Below are positions 45,182-56,169 of a DNA stretch of 64,000 nt, one piece after another. How positions within the stretch are numbered: position 1 is the stretch's first letter; every line of letters starts with the position of its first letter. A program made the translations under genes and the position numbers. The DNA is from Siphonodentalium dalli (lineage: Eukaryota; Mollusca; Scaphopoda; Gadilida; Siphonodentaliidae): contig CP136069.1 in the NCBI GenBank assembly GCA_032622095.1, forward strand, positions 7,828,036 through 7,892,035, written 5' to 3'. The notes beneath the pieces were generated by a model that worked only from the letters and a program-made list of their open reading frames with translations, was not told the origin of the DNA and did no database searches.

Positions 45182-46014
45182 TTGCAATGATCTATTATTC
45201 ATTTAAAGAGATGCTAAGTATATTTGAGCAGACAAAATTATTAACACCACAGGTGTATACAGTTGGGCAAATATTAGAAATCTGTGGACCTGTGGGGACT
45301 TTATAAATAGATAATTGTTTTTTCCGGTTATTTTGGGATGCGTTAAAGTTCTACTGCGACCCCGAGTCCAGTAAAAGCTGTAGTTGGAATGTCCAAGTTC
45401 GTGAAAGTTCTATTGACTATGGCGATGATTTGAGAAGCTTTATTGTTTTAGGATATTCTAGAAAGGCTAATCTGGCCATGTCAAATTGAGCTATAGCGAT
45501 GGGATATCTCGCAGAACAACACATTTCGGGTTTTCGTGGGGTGTGTATTCGCTGGATGTCTTAAAGTTGTAGTATGTAACTATTATGACCGCGTTAATTG
45601 CGTTCGATGTATGAACAATGGCTGGGCCATGCACACTTGGAGATTTTATGGCAGTTTTTTTTATTCGTATTTAGAAGCTTTCTGGTTTGGTGAATGAAAA
45701 ACCTGCAGTAATAAGCCGTAGTTTTTTGTAATAATTTGAAGGATTAGTTGTTTGAACGGTATACATGTAACCAATATATTTTATATTATGATTTATATTT
45801 ATGGCTAATAATATGATCTTGGTGGCATTACCATTTCTGACTATGGTTTTCTTGTAATACAAGTGTAGAAGAATTCACATGCATTGTGGGAAATGTTTAG
45901 ATAATAAGTTAAAGATGCAGACTCCGAATTAATGATCGCAAATTGCTATTTCCTTAGCTTCGGGGGCCAAAAATATTTGATTCAAGTTCAAATTTCAGAG
46001 TTATTAGATATCAA
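45182..46014. other. Spacer, weak match to 25 and 56 kb
   Basis: The first 60 bp resemble the leader of the 68-bp repeat family; GTGGGAAATGTTTAGATAA near 45887 also fits it. No gene seen. Confidence 0.45.
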
Positions 46015-46290
46015 TTTTTGAAATCTATTAGTTTTCACCATCGATAATTTTTAGTGGCATTGTAAAAGTTAGACGAGAAGACGGTCTTGGACCAAATTGC
46101 GGATGAAGACGGATAACTCTAAAATCAAGTGGCTTTTTTGTGTCAGATATTTGACAAACCGGCAAAATTTTGTTGAACAAAATGTTGATAAATAACAGGT
46201 TTTGGGCAATTTTATACTAAAGTTGACTGTGGTTAGCATTATTTTTGGGCAATTAATAGATTCTGATAACTGGAGTGGCATTTAAAAAAA
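46015..46290. repeat. Dispersed repeat (matches 21.4 kb in complement)
   Basis: Complement of 21430-21690. Continues into TGATAATATGGGGACCATCA, a motif also seen at 4790 and 30508. Confidence 0.7.
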
Positions 46291-46350
46291 ATGTGGTTGT
46301 TGTTTGAATCTGATAATATGGGGACCATCAAATCAGATTGAGTGTAACCT

Positions 46351-46738
46351 TTAAAACAAACGATGGTCGTTTTTGAATCTATTATATAATCATTTTCTAA
46401 GGGAGTAACTCGTCAATGAGTGTACAGTACAAAAATGGTAAATAAGGGAACAACTCGTCAATGAGTATATCGTACAGAAATAGTTAATTAGGTATCACTG
46501 AAATGTTTGAAGACAAATTATATAACTCGCACCGAGTTAAGTAAATTTGTCTTCAAACTTTAAGGTTATAACTCATATTATTAATTAGCTATATATTATT
46601 CGGCAGAAATCTGCCTGCATCATAAGTAACAAAAAGTTGGCCAATAAGTGGAAAAAACAGTCAAGAAGAAAACAAAGTCGGACAAAAAGTAGAAATGTGG
46701 CCAATAAGTCTATGGTAATTTATGACTTCAACTGTGAT
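46351..46738. other. Spacer with degenerate 68-bp units
   Basis: AGGGAGTAACTCGTCAATGAG and AGGGAACAACTCGTCAATGAG (46400-46470) resemble the weak units at 25.7 kb. A further inverted pair lies near 46515-46570 (GACAAATT...AATTTGTC). Confidence 0.5.
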
Positions 46739-46992
46739 CAAGGCTTGAAATAGTGTGTCTGTCATTTGCAGAATCAGGTCCCCCGAGGGTGAATTTAGTG
46801 ATGCTACCCCACATAGCGGGCTAGCATCACCAAATTCACCCTCTCGGGACCTCATTCTGCTTACACCTCAGCAGAATGAGGTTCACAGAGGGTGAATTTG
46901 GTGATGCTAGCCCGCTATGCGAGGTAGCATCACTAAATTCACCCTCTGGGAACCTCATTCTGCAAATGACAGGCTCACTATTTCAAGGCTTG
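46739..46992. mobile_element. Family C MITE, complete
   Basis: Two cores of opposite tip; exact 8-bp duplication ACTGTGAT (46731-46738, 46993-47000). Confidence 0.9.
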
Positions 46993-47049
46993 ACTGTGAT
47001 TACAACATTAACAGGTGAAGCTCAGCAGTTTATCATTCCATACTCTCGC

Positions 47050-47197
47050 TTTGACATGGCGAACCATGTATGTAACTTTGACCATGGCGAACCATGTATA
47101 TGTAACTTTGACCATGGCGAACCATGTATATGTAACTTTGACCATGGCAAACCATGTATATGTAACTTTGACCATGGCGAACCATGTATATGTAACT
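47050..47197. repeat. 30-bp tandem repeat, about 5 copies
   Basis: TTTGACCATGGCGAACCATG TATATGTAAC units; the first is three bases shorter. All frames are open because the unit is 10 codons. Confidence 0.93.
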
Positions 47198-47221
47198 CGG
47201 CAAAGAACATTCGGTCGCAAG

Positions 47222-47664
47222 CCCGAGTTTAGTGTGCCTGACATTTGCAGAATGAGGACCCCAGAGGGTGTATTTAGTGATGTAGCAGGATAGCATCACT
47301 AAATTCACCCTCTGTGGACCTCATTTTGATTTGGGCTCATCTTCTCTGGAAAGTTTCTTTATTATCAAATTTCTATAGAAACTTCTTCACATAGATTCTA
47401 TTTCTTTTTTAGTTTAGTTTCTCTAAATCCCCAAATTGGCAGAAGACACATAGTCACACATTGCATTATCAAGGTTTGCAATCCATATGCATCACAATAT
47501 TCACCATTTGGGAACTTCAATCTGAGTCTATGTCTCCCATAGCAGATGAGGCCATGCAGAATGTGGTCCCCAGACGGTGAATTTGGTGATGCTAGCCGGC
47601 TATGTGGGATAGCGTCACTGAATTCACCCTCTGGGGACCTCAGGCACACTAAACACAGGCTGGT
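47222..47664. mobile_element. Family C MITE, long form
   Basis: Ends GAGTTTAGTGTGCCTG and CAGGCACACTAAACACAGGC, two cores and the middle region with CACCATTTGGGAACTTCAAT. A diverged subfamily with AGTGTGCCTGAC ends. Confidence 0.72.
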
Positions 47665-47672
47665 TGGTATAT

Positions 47673-47725
47673 GAGAGAGAAGTCACTTCTCCCTGGGACA
47701 AAGATAGGGAGAAGTGACAATTTTT
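47673..47725. repeat. Hairpin
   Basis: GAAGTCACTTCTCCCTG then AGGGAGAAGTGAC; similar to 23366-23412. Confidence 0.6.
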
Positions 47726-47736
47726 AGGGAGCCCTA

Positions 47737-48012
47737 TAGGCTGGTCCTCTCCCAAGTCACCCTCTGGGCTGGTCCTCTCCCAAGTCACCCTCTGGGCTGG
47801 TCCTCTCCCAAGTCATCCTCTAGGCTGGTCCTCTCCCAAGTCACCCTCTAGGCTGGTCCTATACCAAGTCACCATCTAGGCAGGTCCCTGTTTCCCAAGT
47901 CACCCTCTAGGCTGGTCCTCTCCCAAGTCGCCCTCTAGGCTAGTCCCTGTCTCCCAAGTCACCCTCAAGGCTGGTCCTCTACCAAGTCGTACTCTAGGCT
48001 GGTCCTCTCCCC
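47737..48012. repeat. 28-bp tandem repeat, about 10 copies
   Basis: GGCTGGTCCTCTCCCAAGTC ACCCTCTA units, several with a GTCCCTGTCTCCCAAG variant. Confidence 0.93.
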
Positions 48013-48017
48013 CAGAT

Positions 48018-48410
48018 AATTTTATATAAAATATATGCCATATTATATACCATGTGAAAGAGGAAGCTCCAAAATATTGTATTATCAACTTATTCGGTGT
48101 TATAAACTGTGAACATGTTGTTTTTGTTGAGATAACAACTTGTGTTCTGGGCTAAAGTTTCATTATTTTCAATGGAAAGGGAATAACTCTATATCTTAAG
48201 ATATAGAGTTATTCCCCTTCCATTAAAAATGCAGTTTCGGGGAGCCATAACGGGGGAAATCTTTCTATGATTACAGCTGTTTTCTATTTTCTATGGGCAT
48301 CTTCTGAGACACAGATATTTTAAATGGTGATGAATTATAATATTTTAATCATATTTTATGGTGTAGATTGTTATTAAAACCGTATATCAATAATACACTA
48401 TAAAAAATAA
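48018..48410. repeat. Family F repeat with one satellite-like unit
   Basis: Complement of 32850-33230. Starts with a single unit of the 48-bp satellite type (TTTTATATAAAATATATGCC, ATATTATATACCATG) and continues through AAGAGGAAGCTCC, the palindrome at 48179-48216 and CATCTTCTGAGACACAG. Confidence 0.8.
48179..48216. repeat. Perfect 38-bp palindrome
   Basis: GGGAATAACTCTATATCTT followed directly by its complement, with no loop. Decayed versions at about 12069-12101 and 33040-33060. Confidence 0.92.
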
Positions 48411-48689
48411 ATAATCGGTGACTTGAAAATTAAATGGCCCTTGAATTATCAGCTCAAGACATAAAAAATTTATTAATTCAATGAAAGTATCAATGACACT
48501 GTATAACTCAATTTGGATAGGGGATAATGTCAAATATTACAATCAATCCACAGGGGTCCTGGAACTTTTTTTGAATTTGTATTATCCCGGACCCCTGCGA
48601 GTCAATGGAGCGATAAGGAATATGGAAATTTAAATGTTTAAGCAATACCTGACGTCAACCCAAAGAGCCATATGAATTTTGGGATCAAT
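48411..48689. other. No recognisable feature
   Basis: AT-rich; a loose inverted pair (CAGGGGTCCTGGA / GGACCCCTGCG) around 48551-48600. Confidence 0.4.
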
Positions 48690-49830
48690 TGGATGAAAAT
48701 CTAACTGTTGGCTGTAGGAGTATTTAGTCATTCAAAGAATACAATCCAAGATGGCTGCCGTCAACCATGTTTTTCGCAAAAATCGTTCAAATTTGATAGC
48801 TCCCATCTAGAAGTGATCATAAACATGCCTGTAAATTTTCTAAACATTTCTCCAATAAATATGGGCTGCAGAATGTACCGATGGATTCAAATGTGAAATC
48901 CAAGTTGGCCACCAGCGGCCATATTTTAATCGAATATGTGGACAAATCGGTGGCTCCCATCTAGAGGTCACCCCGAAGATCTATAAAGTTTGGTGACGAT
49001 TGGATGAGGGATGTGGCCTGCAGGGTATGCCGATGGATTTAGTCATCCAAGATGTCTGCTGTTGGCCATGGTTTTTTTTAAACAAATTTCAGAAAATATC
49101 GATGGCTCCCATCTTAAGGTTACCCTGAAGATGATTGGATATGGGATGTGGCCTGTAGGTTATGCAAGTAGAAAAATTCAAGATGGCTGCTGGCAGCCAT
49201 GTTTTTCATCGAAAATTGTTCAAATCGATACCTACCATCTAGTGAGCTCAATCCAATTCCAAAACAAATCTACTATAAATGTGCGCTTCAGTGTACTGTA
49301 CTGATGGATTCAGATTTGAAATCCAAGATGGGTGCTGGCCATGTTTTGTTGATGAATTTCAGAAGAAATCGATTGCTCCAATCTAGAGGCAACCCTGTAG
49401 ATCCATATGAAGTTTAATGACAAACAGATGAGGGATGTGACCTGTAGAATGTGCCGAAGGATTTAGTCATGCACAGTAAATTCCAAGATGGCAGCCATGT
49501 TTTTCAATGAAATTCAGAAAATTTGGAAGCTCCCTTCTTGCTGTCACCCTGAAGATCCATATAAAGTTTGGTAACGATCGGATAACAGATGTCGTCTGCA
49601 GGCGTGTACCAAAGGATTTAGTCATGCAAAGAGTAAAATCCAAGATGGCTGCAGACAGCAATGTTTTTTCATTGAAAATCGTTCAAATTTGATAGCTCCC
49701 ATCAAGAGGTGATATCCTAAAGATGGCTGTAAATTTTCAAAACAATTATCCAATAAATGCAGGCTACAGGGTGTGTCGATGGATTCAAATTTGAAATTGA
49801 AGATGGCTGCTGCCATTTGAAAACGCAAAA
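48690..49830. repeat. Divergent tandem array, about 7 units
   Basis: Units of about 150-170 bp share the order: ATCCAAGATGGCTGC, CCATGTTTTTC, GATAGCTCCCATCTAGAGGT, GATGG-TTAGTCATGCA and GATGAGGGATGTGGCCTG. Similarity between units is moderate. Short frames across it are not consistent between units. Confidence 0.75.
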
Positions 49831-49992
49831 CAAACAAGAGGAGCGACCCCCAACATAGGATTATGGAATTTCCACGAGAATATTTTGGTGCCTTTGACGC
49901 AGAATCGAGCATTGCCGTCTGGGACAGTCACACCTCTAGATTGGAATTTTTCATTTTTCATCTACTCCAGTCAAGACTGGTGTCATTTAAAA

Positions 49993-50154
49993 TTTGGGTT
50001 TCGTCCCTCCCATGTTTCTATTGGTCACCGTGGGGGTATTTGGGTTTCGTCCCCCCCATGTTTCTATTGGTCACCGTGGGGGTATTTGGGTTTCGTCCCT
50101 CCCATGTTTCTATTGGTCACCGTGGGGGTATTTGGGTTTCGTCCCTCCCATGTT
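49993..50154. repeat. 46-bp minisatellite, 3.5 copies
   Basis: TTTGGGTTTCGTCCCTCCCA TGTTTCTATTGGTCACCGTG GGGGTA. Identical unit to the array at 55.2 kb, same orientation. Confidence 0.93.
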
Positions 50155-51224
50155 TACGTGCGCTCGCGCAACAGTATGGCGATCAGACAGATTCGTACGT
50201 AGCTTGGTGTCACCCTACTCCGTTTCACTCCATGACGTCACCAAAAACGACGTAAAACCTCGTGGCGTTCTGACATTTTTACTGTGCCGCGTTTTTGCTA
50301 TGTTTATTTTATGTGTTGTTTTCGATTATTTGTTTGTCGCCGATATCGCCATTTGTCGGGATTCCCTGTTTCTATATTTAAAACTGACATTCTCGTAGTG
50401 AGCTTCGATTTCGAGTTTTTCTCCCAGGTCAAAATACGTCAGAGTTATGACAAAAATAGATCGACCTACATTTTCTCCATCAGAACTCTACATCAAAGAG
50501 TCTATAGACTCCTTCGGGACCTACATAGACTCCTTCATTTTGGTATTTTTACTTATAATTGGGAAGTTTTATCATTTTTTGGTTCGTGCGAAGACCTCTT
50601 TTTATCGTGCGGGAAAAGAGAGACATTCAAAACGCGATTTCGTAATTCGACGCAATAGGCTGAATAGCCTAACCATCAGCCGAGTTCCGGGTCAAATACG
50701 ACGAATGACGTAACACAAAACAAAACGCATTTGTTGACACAAACACCGTTTGAAGAGTTTATTATTACATAAAATTATCGTTATTGATTAATTATTGATT
50801 AATTATTGATATTTATTGTTGCATATTGGCTGCTATCAATATTTATACCAATGGTATTAATTATTTCTTATAATAGCTCCTTTGGTCAACTTTGACTATC
50901 GGAAAATGAAAATGAAAATATGCCGCTGAAAAAAATGTAATCGATATTAAAGTCTCATCCTTTCGGCAACATGGAATTGGTTTTAATTACTTAAATGATT
51001 AATATAGTAATTTGCCTTTTATCTGTGATGAAATGAGAAATGGTAATTGTCTTTTTTTGCTAACATTAAATTAAATTAATCAAGAGCATCGCTAGGGCGT
51101 GGCAAAATACGCCCTTTAGCCATTTCGAATTGTACTATAGCAAAATAAGATAATACTTTGAGCTTACATTTGAAGAAAATCTGATATACCCCTAATTTCA
51201 ATGCCAAAATGTGGTCAAATTCTA
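50155..51224. other. Spacer with CRE-like sites
   Basis: Less AT-rich at 50155-50720. TGACGTCA at 50233-50240 and further TACGTCA, GACGTAA and TGACGTAA words up to 50710. Beyond 50720 it is AT-rich with TTATTGATTAA repeats. Confidence 0.5.
50447..50713 (+). CDS. Possible small membrane protein, 88 aa (doubtful)
   Basis: I do not recognise this frame. It has a hydrophobic segment at about residues 28-43 (DSFILVFLLIIGKFY) followed by a strongly basic tail (KTSFYRAGKERHSKRDFVIRR), the layout of a small single-pass membrane protein. An acceptor-like TTTTTCTCCCAG lies 17 bases upstream of the ATG. Another frame, 50284-50658, overlaps it and looks less protein-like. Open frames of this length are expected by chance in a window of this size, so support is weak. 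Confidence 0.2.
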   Translation: MTKIDRPTFSPSELYIKESIDSFGTYIDSFILVFLLIIGKFYHFLVRAKTSFYRAGKERHSKRDFVIRRNRLNSLTISRVPGQIRRMT

Positions 51225-51400
51225 AGTCGAAAAAATGGCCATAACTCATGTAAAAATAATTAGACAGAACCTATATTGAAACTTGGTCTGTAGTTTTAGC
51301 TGGGAAATACACATACCAGCTTTGGTTCAGCTCAAATAATCAAAACTGGAGTTATCGGTCGGAAACCAAAATGTTATGAAATTGGTCAAATTCTAAGTTG
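51225..51400. repeat. Degenerate unit of the 170-bp repeat
   Basis: AATTCTAAGTCGAAAAAATG GCC, ACTCATGTAAAAATAATT and GGAGTTATCGGTCGGAAACC as in 54517-55003, with more changes. Confidence 0.8.
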
Positions 51401-51599
51401 AACAAGACAGTCAATGACTGTGGGGTCGCTCACCAGACTGCAAAGACTGATAAGACTGGGACTCTGGAGACCAAAACAGTCAGCTCTTTTCATAATCACT
51501 TTAAAAGAAGTAGATTTAAACAGGATATGTGGCTAGAGAGACTTCAAGTATGTAGCTTGGTGAAAATCCACCTTGAAATTGCCAACTGTACACTACTGA

Positions 51600-51690
51600 T
51601 CACCCCCCTCCTCCAGCTCAACAAGTCCCCTCCCGACCGGGCTCCAGACTCCCAAGTCTTAGGTTCGAATTTCACAACCGACACCTCAAA
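51600..51690 (+). repeat. Possible tRNA-derived SINE head
   Basis: TAGGTTCGAATTTC (51660-51673) fits a B-box, and CCAGCTCAACAAG about 45 bases upstream loosely fits an A-box; CCAGACTCCCAAGTC resembles an anticodon-arm region. A full cloverleaf was not built and no other copy was seen in the window. Confidence 0.25.
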
Positions 51691-51869
51691 CTTTCTCAAT
51701 TGTTGGAAATTTCCAATCTCACAAGCGCCTTTTTCTAAAACCATTTAAACATGTTTGAAGCCCAATTATCCATGGACCCAAAACACAATACATGTATGTC
51801 AGACCAATCAGTCAGGTGGTTCCAAGGTAGATGTTTTAATGAATTTGGTATTTCGATGATTTTATTGGA

Positions 51870-52400
51870 CACAAAAGTGTTAACTCCCCATAGCCTGCCA
51901 TTTCTTGACAGGTTGACCTCATTTTAACAAATCTGAATCTCAGTCACTAAAGGATCCTCCTGATTCCTCCATACTATATGTATTAAAGCTAAATAGTCCA
52001 AACTCTCTTGAGAAGACATTTTAAGAATTACTATAGAGACATATAGTTATGTCCCTGGTCCCACCCTATTTAACCTGGTGACCCCATCTGAATAAATTTG
52101 AATCCCAGACACCAAAGAACCCTTCATACATATCATAAATATCAGTAAAATAGACCTGATGGTCCTTGTGAAGGAAGCATATTAAGAGGGAAACTGTCCT
52201 TCGCTTGGCCCCTATTTGACCAGGTGACCCCATTAAAAAAAATCTGAATTGCAGTCAAGGAAGAACATTCCATTCTATATAAGCCAACTAGTTCTTGCAA
52301 ACATATTTTAAGAATTACTATGTAGTGAAATAGTTAAGTCTCTTGCTCTGCCCTTATTTGACTTTGTGATCCCATTTTCACAAATCTGATAAGGACAAGA
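51870..52400. repeat. Divergent 170-180-bp tandem repeat, first block
   Basis: Repeated words: TTTAAGAATTACTATAG, AGTTATGTCCCTGGTCCCACC, TGGTGACCCCATTTGAACAA, AATCTGAAT--CAGTCAC. The second block is at about 54120-54425; a set of family C copies lies between. Confidence 0.7.
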
Positions 52401-52403
52401 ATT

Positions 52404-53595
52404 AACTTCCCCAGTTGAAGTTGGTGATATTCACCCATTGGGCACCTCATTTATGAATTTTATCTTCTGCAAATTAGGGGATATAGAAACTTCCTAGAAG
52501 GGAAATTTAACTAACAACAATGTAAATTTGATACTATAGATACTTCCCAGAAGATGAGGCCTAAGCAGAATGAGGTCTCCAGAGGGTGAATTTGGTGATG
52601 CTAGCCTGCTGTGCGGGATAGCATCACAAAAAGCGTGTCTGTTTCTACATTGTGCATGCCTGGCCTCAAGCAACACAATGTATTATACAATCATGCCTTG
52701 AAATAGTGTGATAGTGTGTCTGTCATTTGCAGAATGAGGTCCCCAGAGGGTGAATTTAGTGACGCTAAATTCACCCTCTGGGGACCTCATTCTGATAAGG
52801 CCCTCAACTGCTATGGAAGATCTAGAATAAAATTGAATTTCCCCAGTTGAAGTTGGTGATGTTCACCCATTGGGCCCCTCAATTATGAATTTTATCTTCT
52901 GCAAATTAGGGGATATAGAAACTTCCTAGAAGGGAAATTTAACTAACAACAATGTAAATTTGATACTATAGATACTTCCCAGAAGATGAGGCCTAAGCAG
53001 AATGAGGTCTCCAGATGGTGAATTTGGTGATGCTAGCCCGCTGTGTGGGATAGCATCACTAAAAGCATGTCTGTTCCTACATTGTGCATGTCTGGCCTCA
53101 AGCAACACAATGTATTATACAATCAAGCCTTGAAATAGTCTGTCTGTTATTTGCAGAATGAGGTCCCCAGAGGGTGAATTTAGTGACGCTATCCTGCACA
53201 GCGGGCTAGTATCACTAAATTCACCCTCTGGGGACCTCATTCTGATAAGGCCCTCAACTGCTATGGAAGACCTAGAATAAGATTGAAGTTCCCCAGTTGA
53301 AGTTGGTGATGTTCACCCATTGAGCACCTCAATCATGAATTTTATCTTCTGCAAATTAGGGGATATATAAACTTCCTAGAAGGGAAATTTAACTAACAAC
53401 AAAGTAAATTTGATACTATAGATACTTCACAGAAGATGAGGCCTAAGCAGAATGAGATCTTGAGACTCTAGATACTTTCCAGAAGATGAGGCCTAAGCAG
53501 AATAAGGTTCTCAGAGGGTGTATTTGGTTATGCTAGCCTGCTGTGTGGAGCAACATAAATCACCCTCTGGGAACCTCATTCTGCTAATGCCAGAC
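52404..53595. mobile_element. Tandem copies of family C plus flank
   Basis: A unit of 432-450 bp is repeated: AGAAGGGAAATTTAACTAAC occurs at 52497, 52929 and 53379. Each unit holds the C middle region, one or two cores, and a non-C stretch (GCAACACAATGTATTATACA) before CAAGCCTTGAAATAG. A last diverged core ends near 53595. Confidence 0.82.
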
Positions 53596-54119
53596 TCTCT
53601 TAATTCAAACTTGGAGAAAATGAAAATAATCTGATTTTAATGACCGCTGAGTGATAATGTAAACAACAAGGGTGCTTCATTGATAACACCATTAATCTCA
53701 TTTAAATTACAAATGACATGAATTACACTCTCTGGGGATGGAAAGCACAGCAGATGTTATCTACCCATCTGCCAGTTGTATAAACATGGGTCCATCAGAG
53801 CACATGGGTGGCTTGGTGTAGTAGAGAATACATATGATTAAAGCAATTTACTGAACATTTCTGTACATCTGTCTGTTCCTGATTTCTCCCAAACCCCTGA
53901 TTTCAACCAAATATAGTGGAGTGACTAGAGGTACCTCCCCTCCCCTCCCAAAGATGTAGTCATAGGTTCTTCAAAATTTTAATGAGTTTTTTTTTATTTT
54001 ATTTAAAAATAAAATATTTTATTTAATAAAAAAAAAATATTTATTAAAAATAAAAAATATATATATATATATATTTTTGGTTAAATTGAGAAATAAGTTA
54101 AATTGAATTTTTTTTTTTT
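53596..54119. other. Spacer, low complexity at the end
   Basis: 53985-54115 is A/T low complexity with a (TA)n run near 54057-54074. The rest is unremarkable. Confidence 0.5.
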
Positions 54120-54425
54120 AAATTCAGATTTATGTCCATAGCCCCACCCACATTTGACCCAGTGACCTCATTTGAACAAATCTGAACCACAGTCACCCAA
54201 GGTACCCTCATACCAAATATGAACCCATTCGGCCTGACAACTTCAGAAAAGAAGTCGTTTTAAGAATTACTATGTGGAAAAATAGTTATGGTCCTGACAT
54301 CAAAACTATTTGACTTGGTGACCTCATTTGAACAAATCTGAATGAGAGTCACCTAGGGAACATCCACACCAAATATGAACCAATTTGGTATGATGGTTTC
54401 AGAGGAGAAGATGTTTTTAAAAAAG
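54120..54425. repeat. Divergent 170-180-bp tandem repeat, second block
   Basis: Continuation of 51870-52400: GTGACCTCATTTGAACAAAT appears at about 54163 and 54320. Confidence 0.7.
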
Positions 54426-54516
54426 TTGACGGACGGACAGACGGACAGACAGACGGACGGACGACGGACGAGGAGTGATGACTATAGCTCCACCGGAGAC
54501 TTTGTCTCAGGTGAGC
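54426..54516. repeat. GACGGACAGA microsatellite and GGTGAGCT tail
   Basis: GACGGACGGACAGACGGACA tract, then CTATAGCTCCACCGGAGACT and CAGGTGAGCTAAAAA. The tail motif ends the repeat block and begins the next one. Confidence 0.75.
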
Positions 54517-55003
54517 TAAAAAGGGCCGTAACTCATGTAAAAATAACTGGACGGAACCCATATTCGAACTTGGCCTGTATCTTTAGCTGAGAAATACACA
54601 TACCAACTTTGGTTCAGATCAAATAATCCAAACTGGAGTTATCGGTCGGAAACCAAAAATGTTAACAGACGGTCAATTCTAAGTCGAAAAAGGGCCGTAA
54701 CTCATGTAAAAATAATTGGACGGAACCCATATTCGAACTTGGCCTGTATCTTTAGCTGGGAAATACACATACCAACTTTGGTTCAGATCAAATAATACAA
54801 ACTGGAGTTATCGGTCGGAAACCAAAAATGTTAAATGACGGTCAAATTCTAAGTCGAAAAAGGGCCGTAAATCATGTAAAAATATTTGGACGGAACCTAT
54901 ATTCGAACTTGGCCTGTATCTTTAGCTGGGAAATATACATACCAACTTTGGTTCAGATCAAATAATCCAAACTGGAGTTATCGATCGGAAACCAAAAATG
55001 TTA
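54517..55003. repeat. 170-bp tandem repeat, 3 copies
   Basis: Units begin with AAAAGGGCCGTAACTCATGT near 54517, 54688 and 54860 and share CTTTAGCTGGGAAATACACA and GAGTTATCGGTCGGAAACC. Confidence 0.9.
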
Positions 55004-55014
55004 ACGGACGGACG

Positions 55015-55045
<31 letters not shown>

Positions 55046-55083
55046 AGACGGACGGACAGACAGACAGACGGACGGACAGACTG
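55004..55083. repeat. GACGGACAGACA microsatellite
   Basis: Tetranucleotide run of GACG/GACA units following the 170-bp array, mirroring the end of the previous block. Confidence 0.93.
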
Positions 55084-55210
55084 ATAACATAATACGACCT
55101 TTTTTCAAAAAGGGCGTATAATAAATTAAGTAAAATACAGTGAAATTATTTGTTAAATTATTGTTTATTAAATTTTTGTGCACGTTGGCATCTCTCTGAG
55201 TGCATTCTAG

Positions 55211-55652
55211 TTCTATTTGACACCGTGGAGGTATTTGGGTTTCTATACCTCCCATGTTTCTATTGGTCACCGTGGGGGTATTTGGGTTTCTATACCTCCC
55301 ATGTTTCTATTGGTCACCGTGGGGGTATTTGGGTTTCGTCCCTCCCATGTTTCTATTGGTCACCGTGGGGGTATTTGGGTTTCGTCCCTCCCATGTTTCT
55401 ATTGGTCACCGTGGGGGTATTTGGGTTTCGTCCCTCCCATGTTTCTATTTGACACCGTGGGGGTATTTGGGTTTCGTCCCTCCCATGTTTCTATTGGTCA
55501 CCGTGGGGGTATTTGGGTTTCGTCCCTCCCATGTTTCTATTGGTCACCGTTGGGGTATTTGGGTTTCTATACCTCCCATGTTTCTATTGGTCACCGTGGG
55601 GGTATTTGGGTTTCGTCCCTCCCATGTTTCTATTGGTCACCGTGGGGGTACG
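55211..55652. repeat. 46-bp minisatellite, about 9.5 copies
   Basis: Same unit as at 49.99 kb; variants are GTTTCTATACCTCCC in place of GTTTCGTCCCTCCC, and TTTGACACCGTG in place of TTGGTCACCGTG. Confidence 0.95.
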
Positions 55653-55907
55653 CCAGCACCTGCGGTGAAACTTGTTTGTAATGACATAATAAGATATCAA
55701 TCAAGATTATTTCCAAATAACAATTTGTTTATTAATTTTTGAACTCAAGAGAAAACATTTTTAACTGAAAAACAAAATTATAAGAATATAAACAAAAGCA
55801 CTGAATTGTCTGTATAAGGAAGTTCTCAGTGCTAATATCCAAACTTGTTCAAACAAATTAGTGTTCTCAACATTGTCATATAATGTGATTGTCACAAAAT
55901 CAGATAG
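55653..55907. other. No recognisable feature
   Basis: AT-rich spacer. Confidence 0.4.
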
Positions 55908-55909
55908 TA

Positions 55910-56117
55910 CAGAAATGCACTAAATAATCGACCCCTTAACCACAGCAGAATTATGGGTAACTTTTGAGGATTTAGTCGGAAATATGGCTTGTTGCCATTC
56001 ATCAGAAAGCTCTCACTGAGAGCTTTCTGATGAATGGCAACAAGCCATATTGCTGACTAAATCCTGAAAAGTTACCCATATTCTTTTGTGGTTAAGGGGT
56101 CGATTATTTAGGACATA
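55910..56117. mobile_element. Family A foldback MITE
   Basis: TA at 55908-55909; the right terminus is decayed (TTTAGGACATAC). Loop reads GCTCTCACTGAGAGC. Confidence 0.83.
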
Positions 56118-56169
56118 CGTGGCATGCATATGAATCAAGAGACTTTTAGCCAAACTGCTCATGTACGGC

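Noticed and set aside
21430-46290. Shared peptide RFVKYLTQKSHLILEL in two distant frames
   Set aside because: The nucleotide repeat is conserved over the full length, but the frames agree only in the second half, so protein-level conservation is not supported.
49863-50398. Three overlapping frames of 105-134 codons
   Set aside because: All cross the 46-bp minisatellite, which is open in three frames.
51398-51748. 116-codon plus-strand frame
   Set aside because: No domain, overlaps an open frame on the opposite strand and the tRNA-like SINE candidate.
55150-55742. Frames of up to 162 codons
   Set aside because: Same 46-bp minisatellite; all three plus-strand frames are open.
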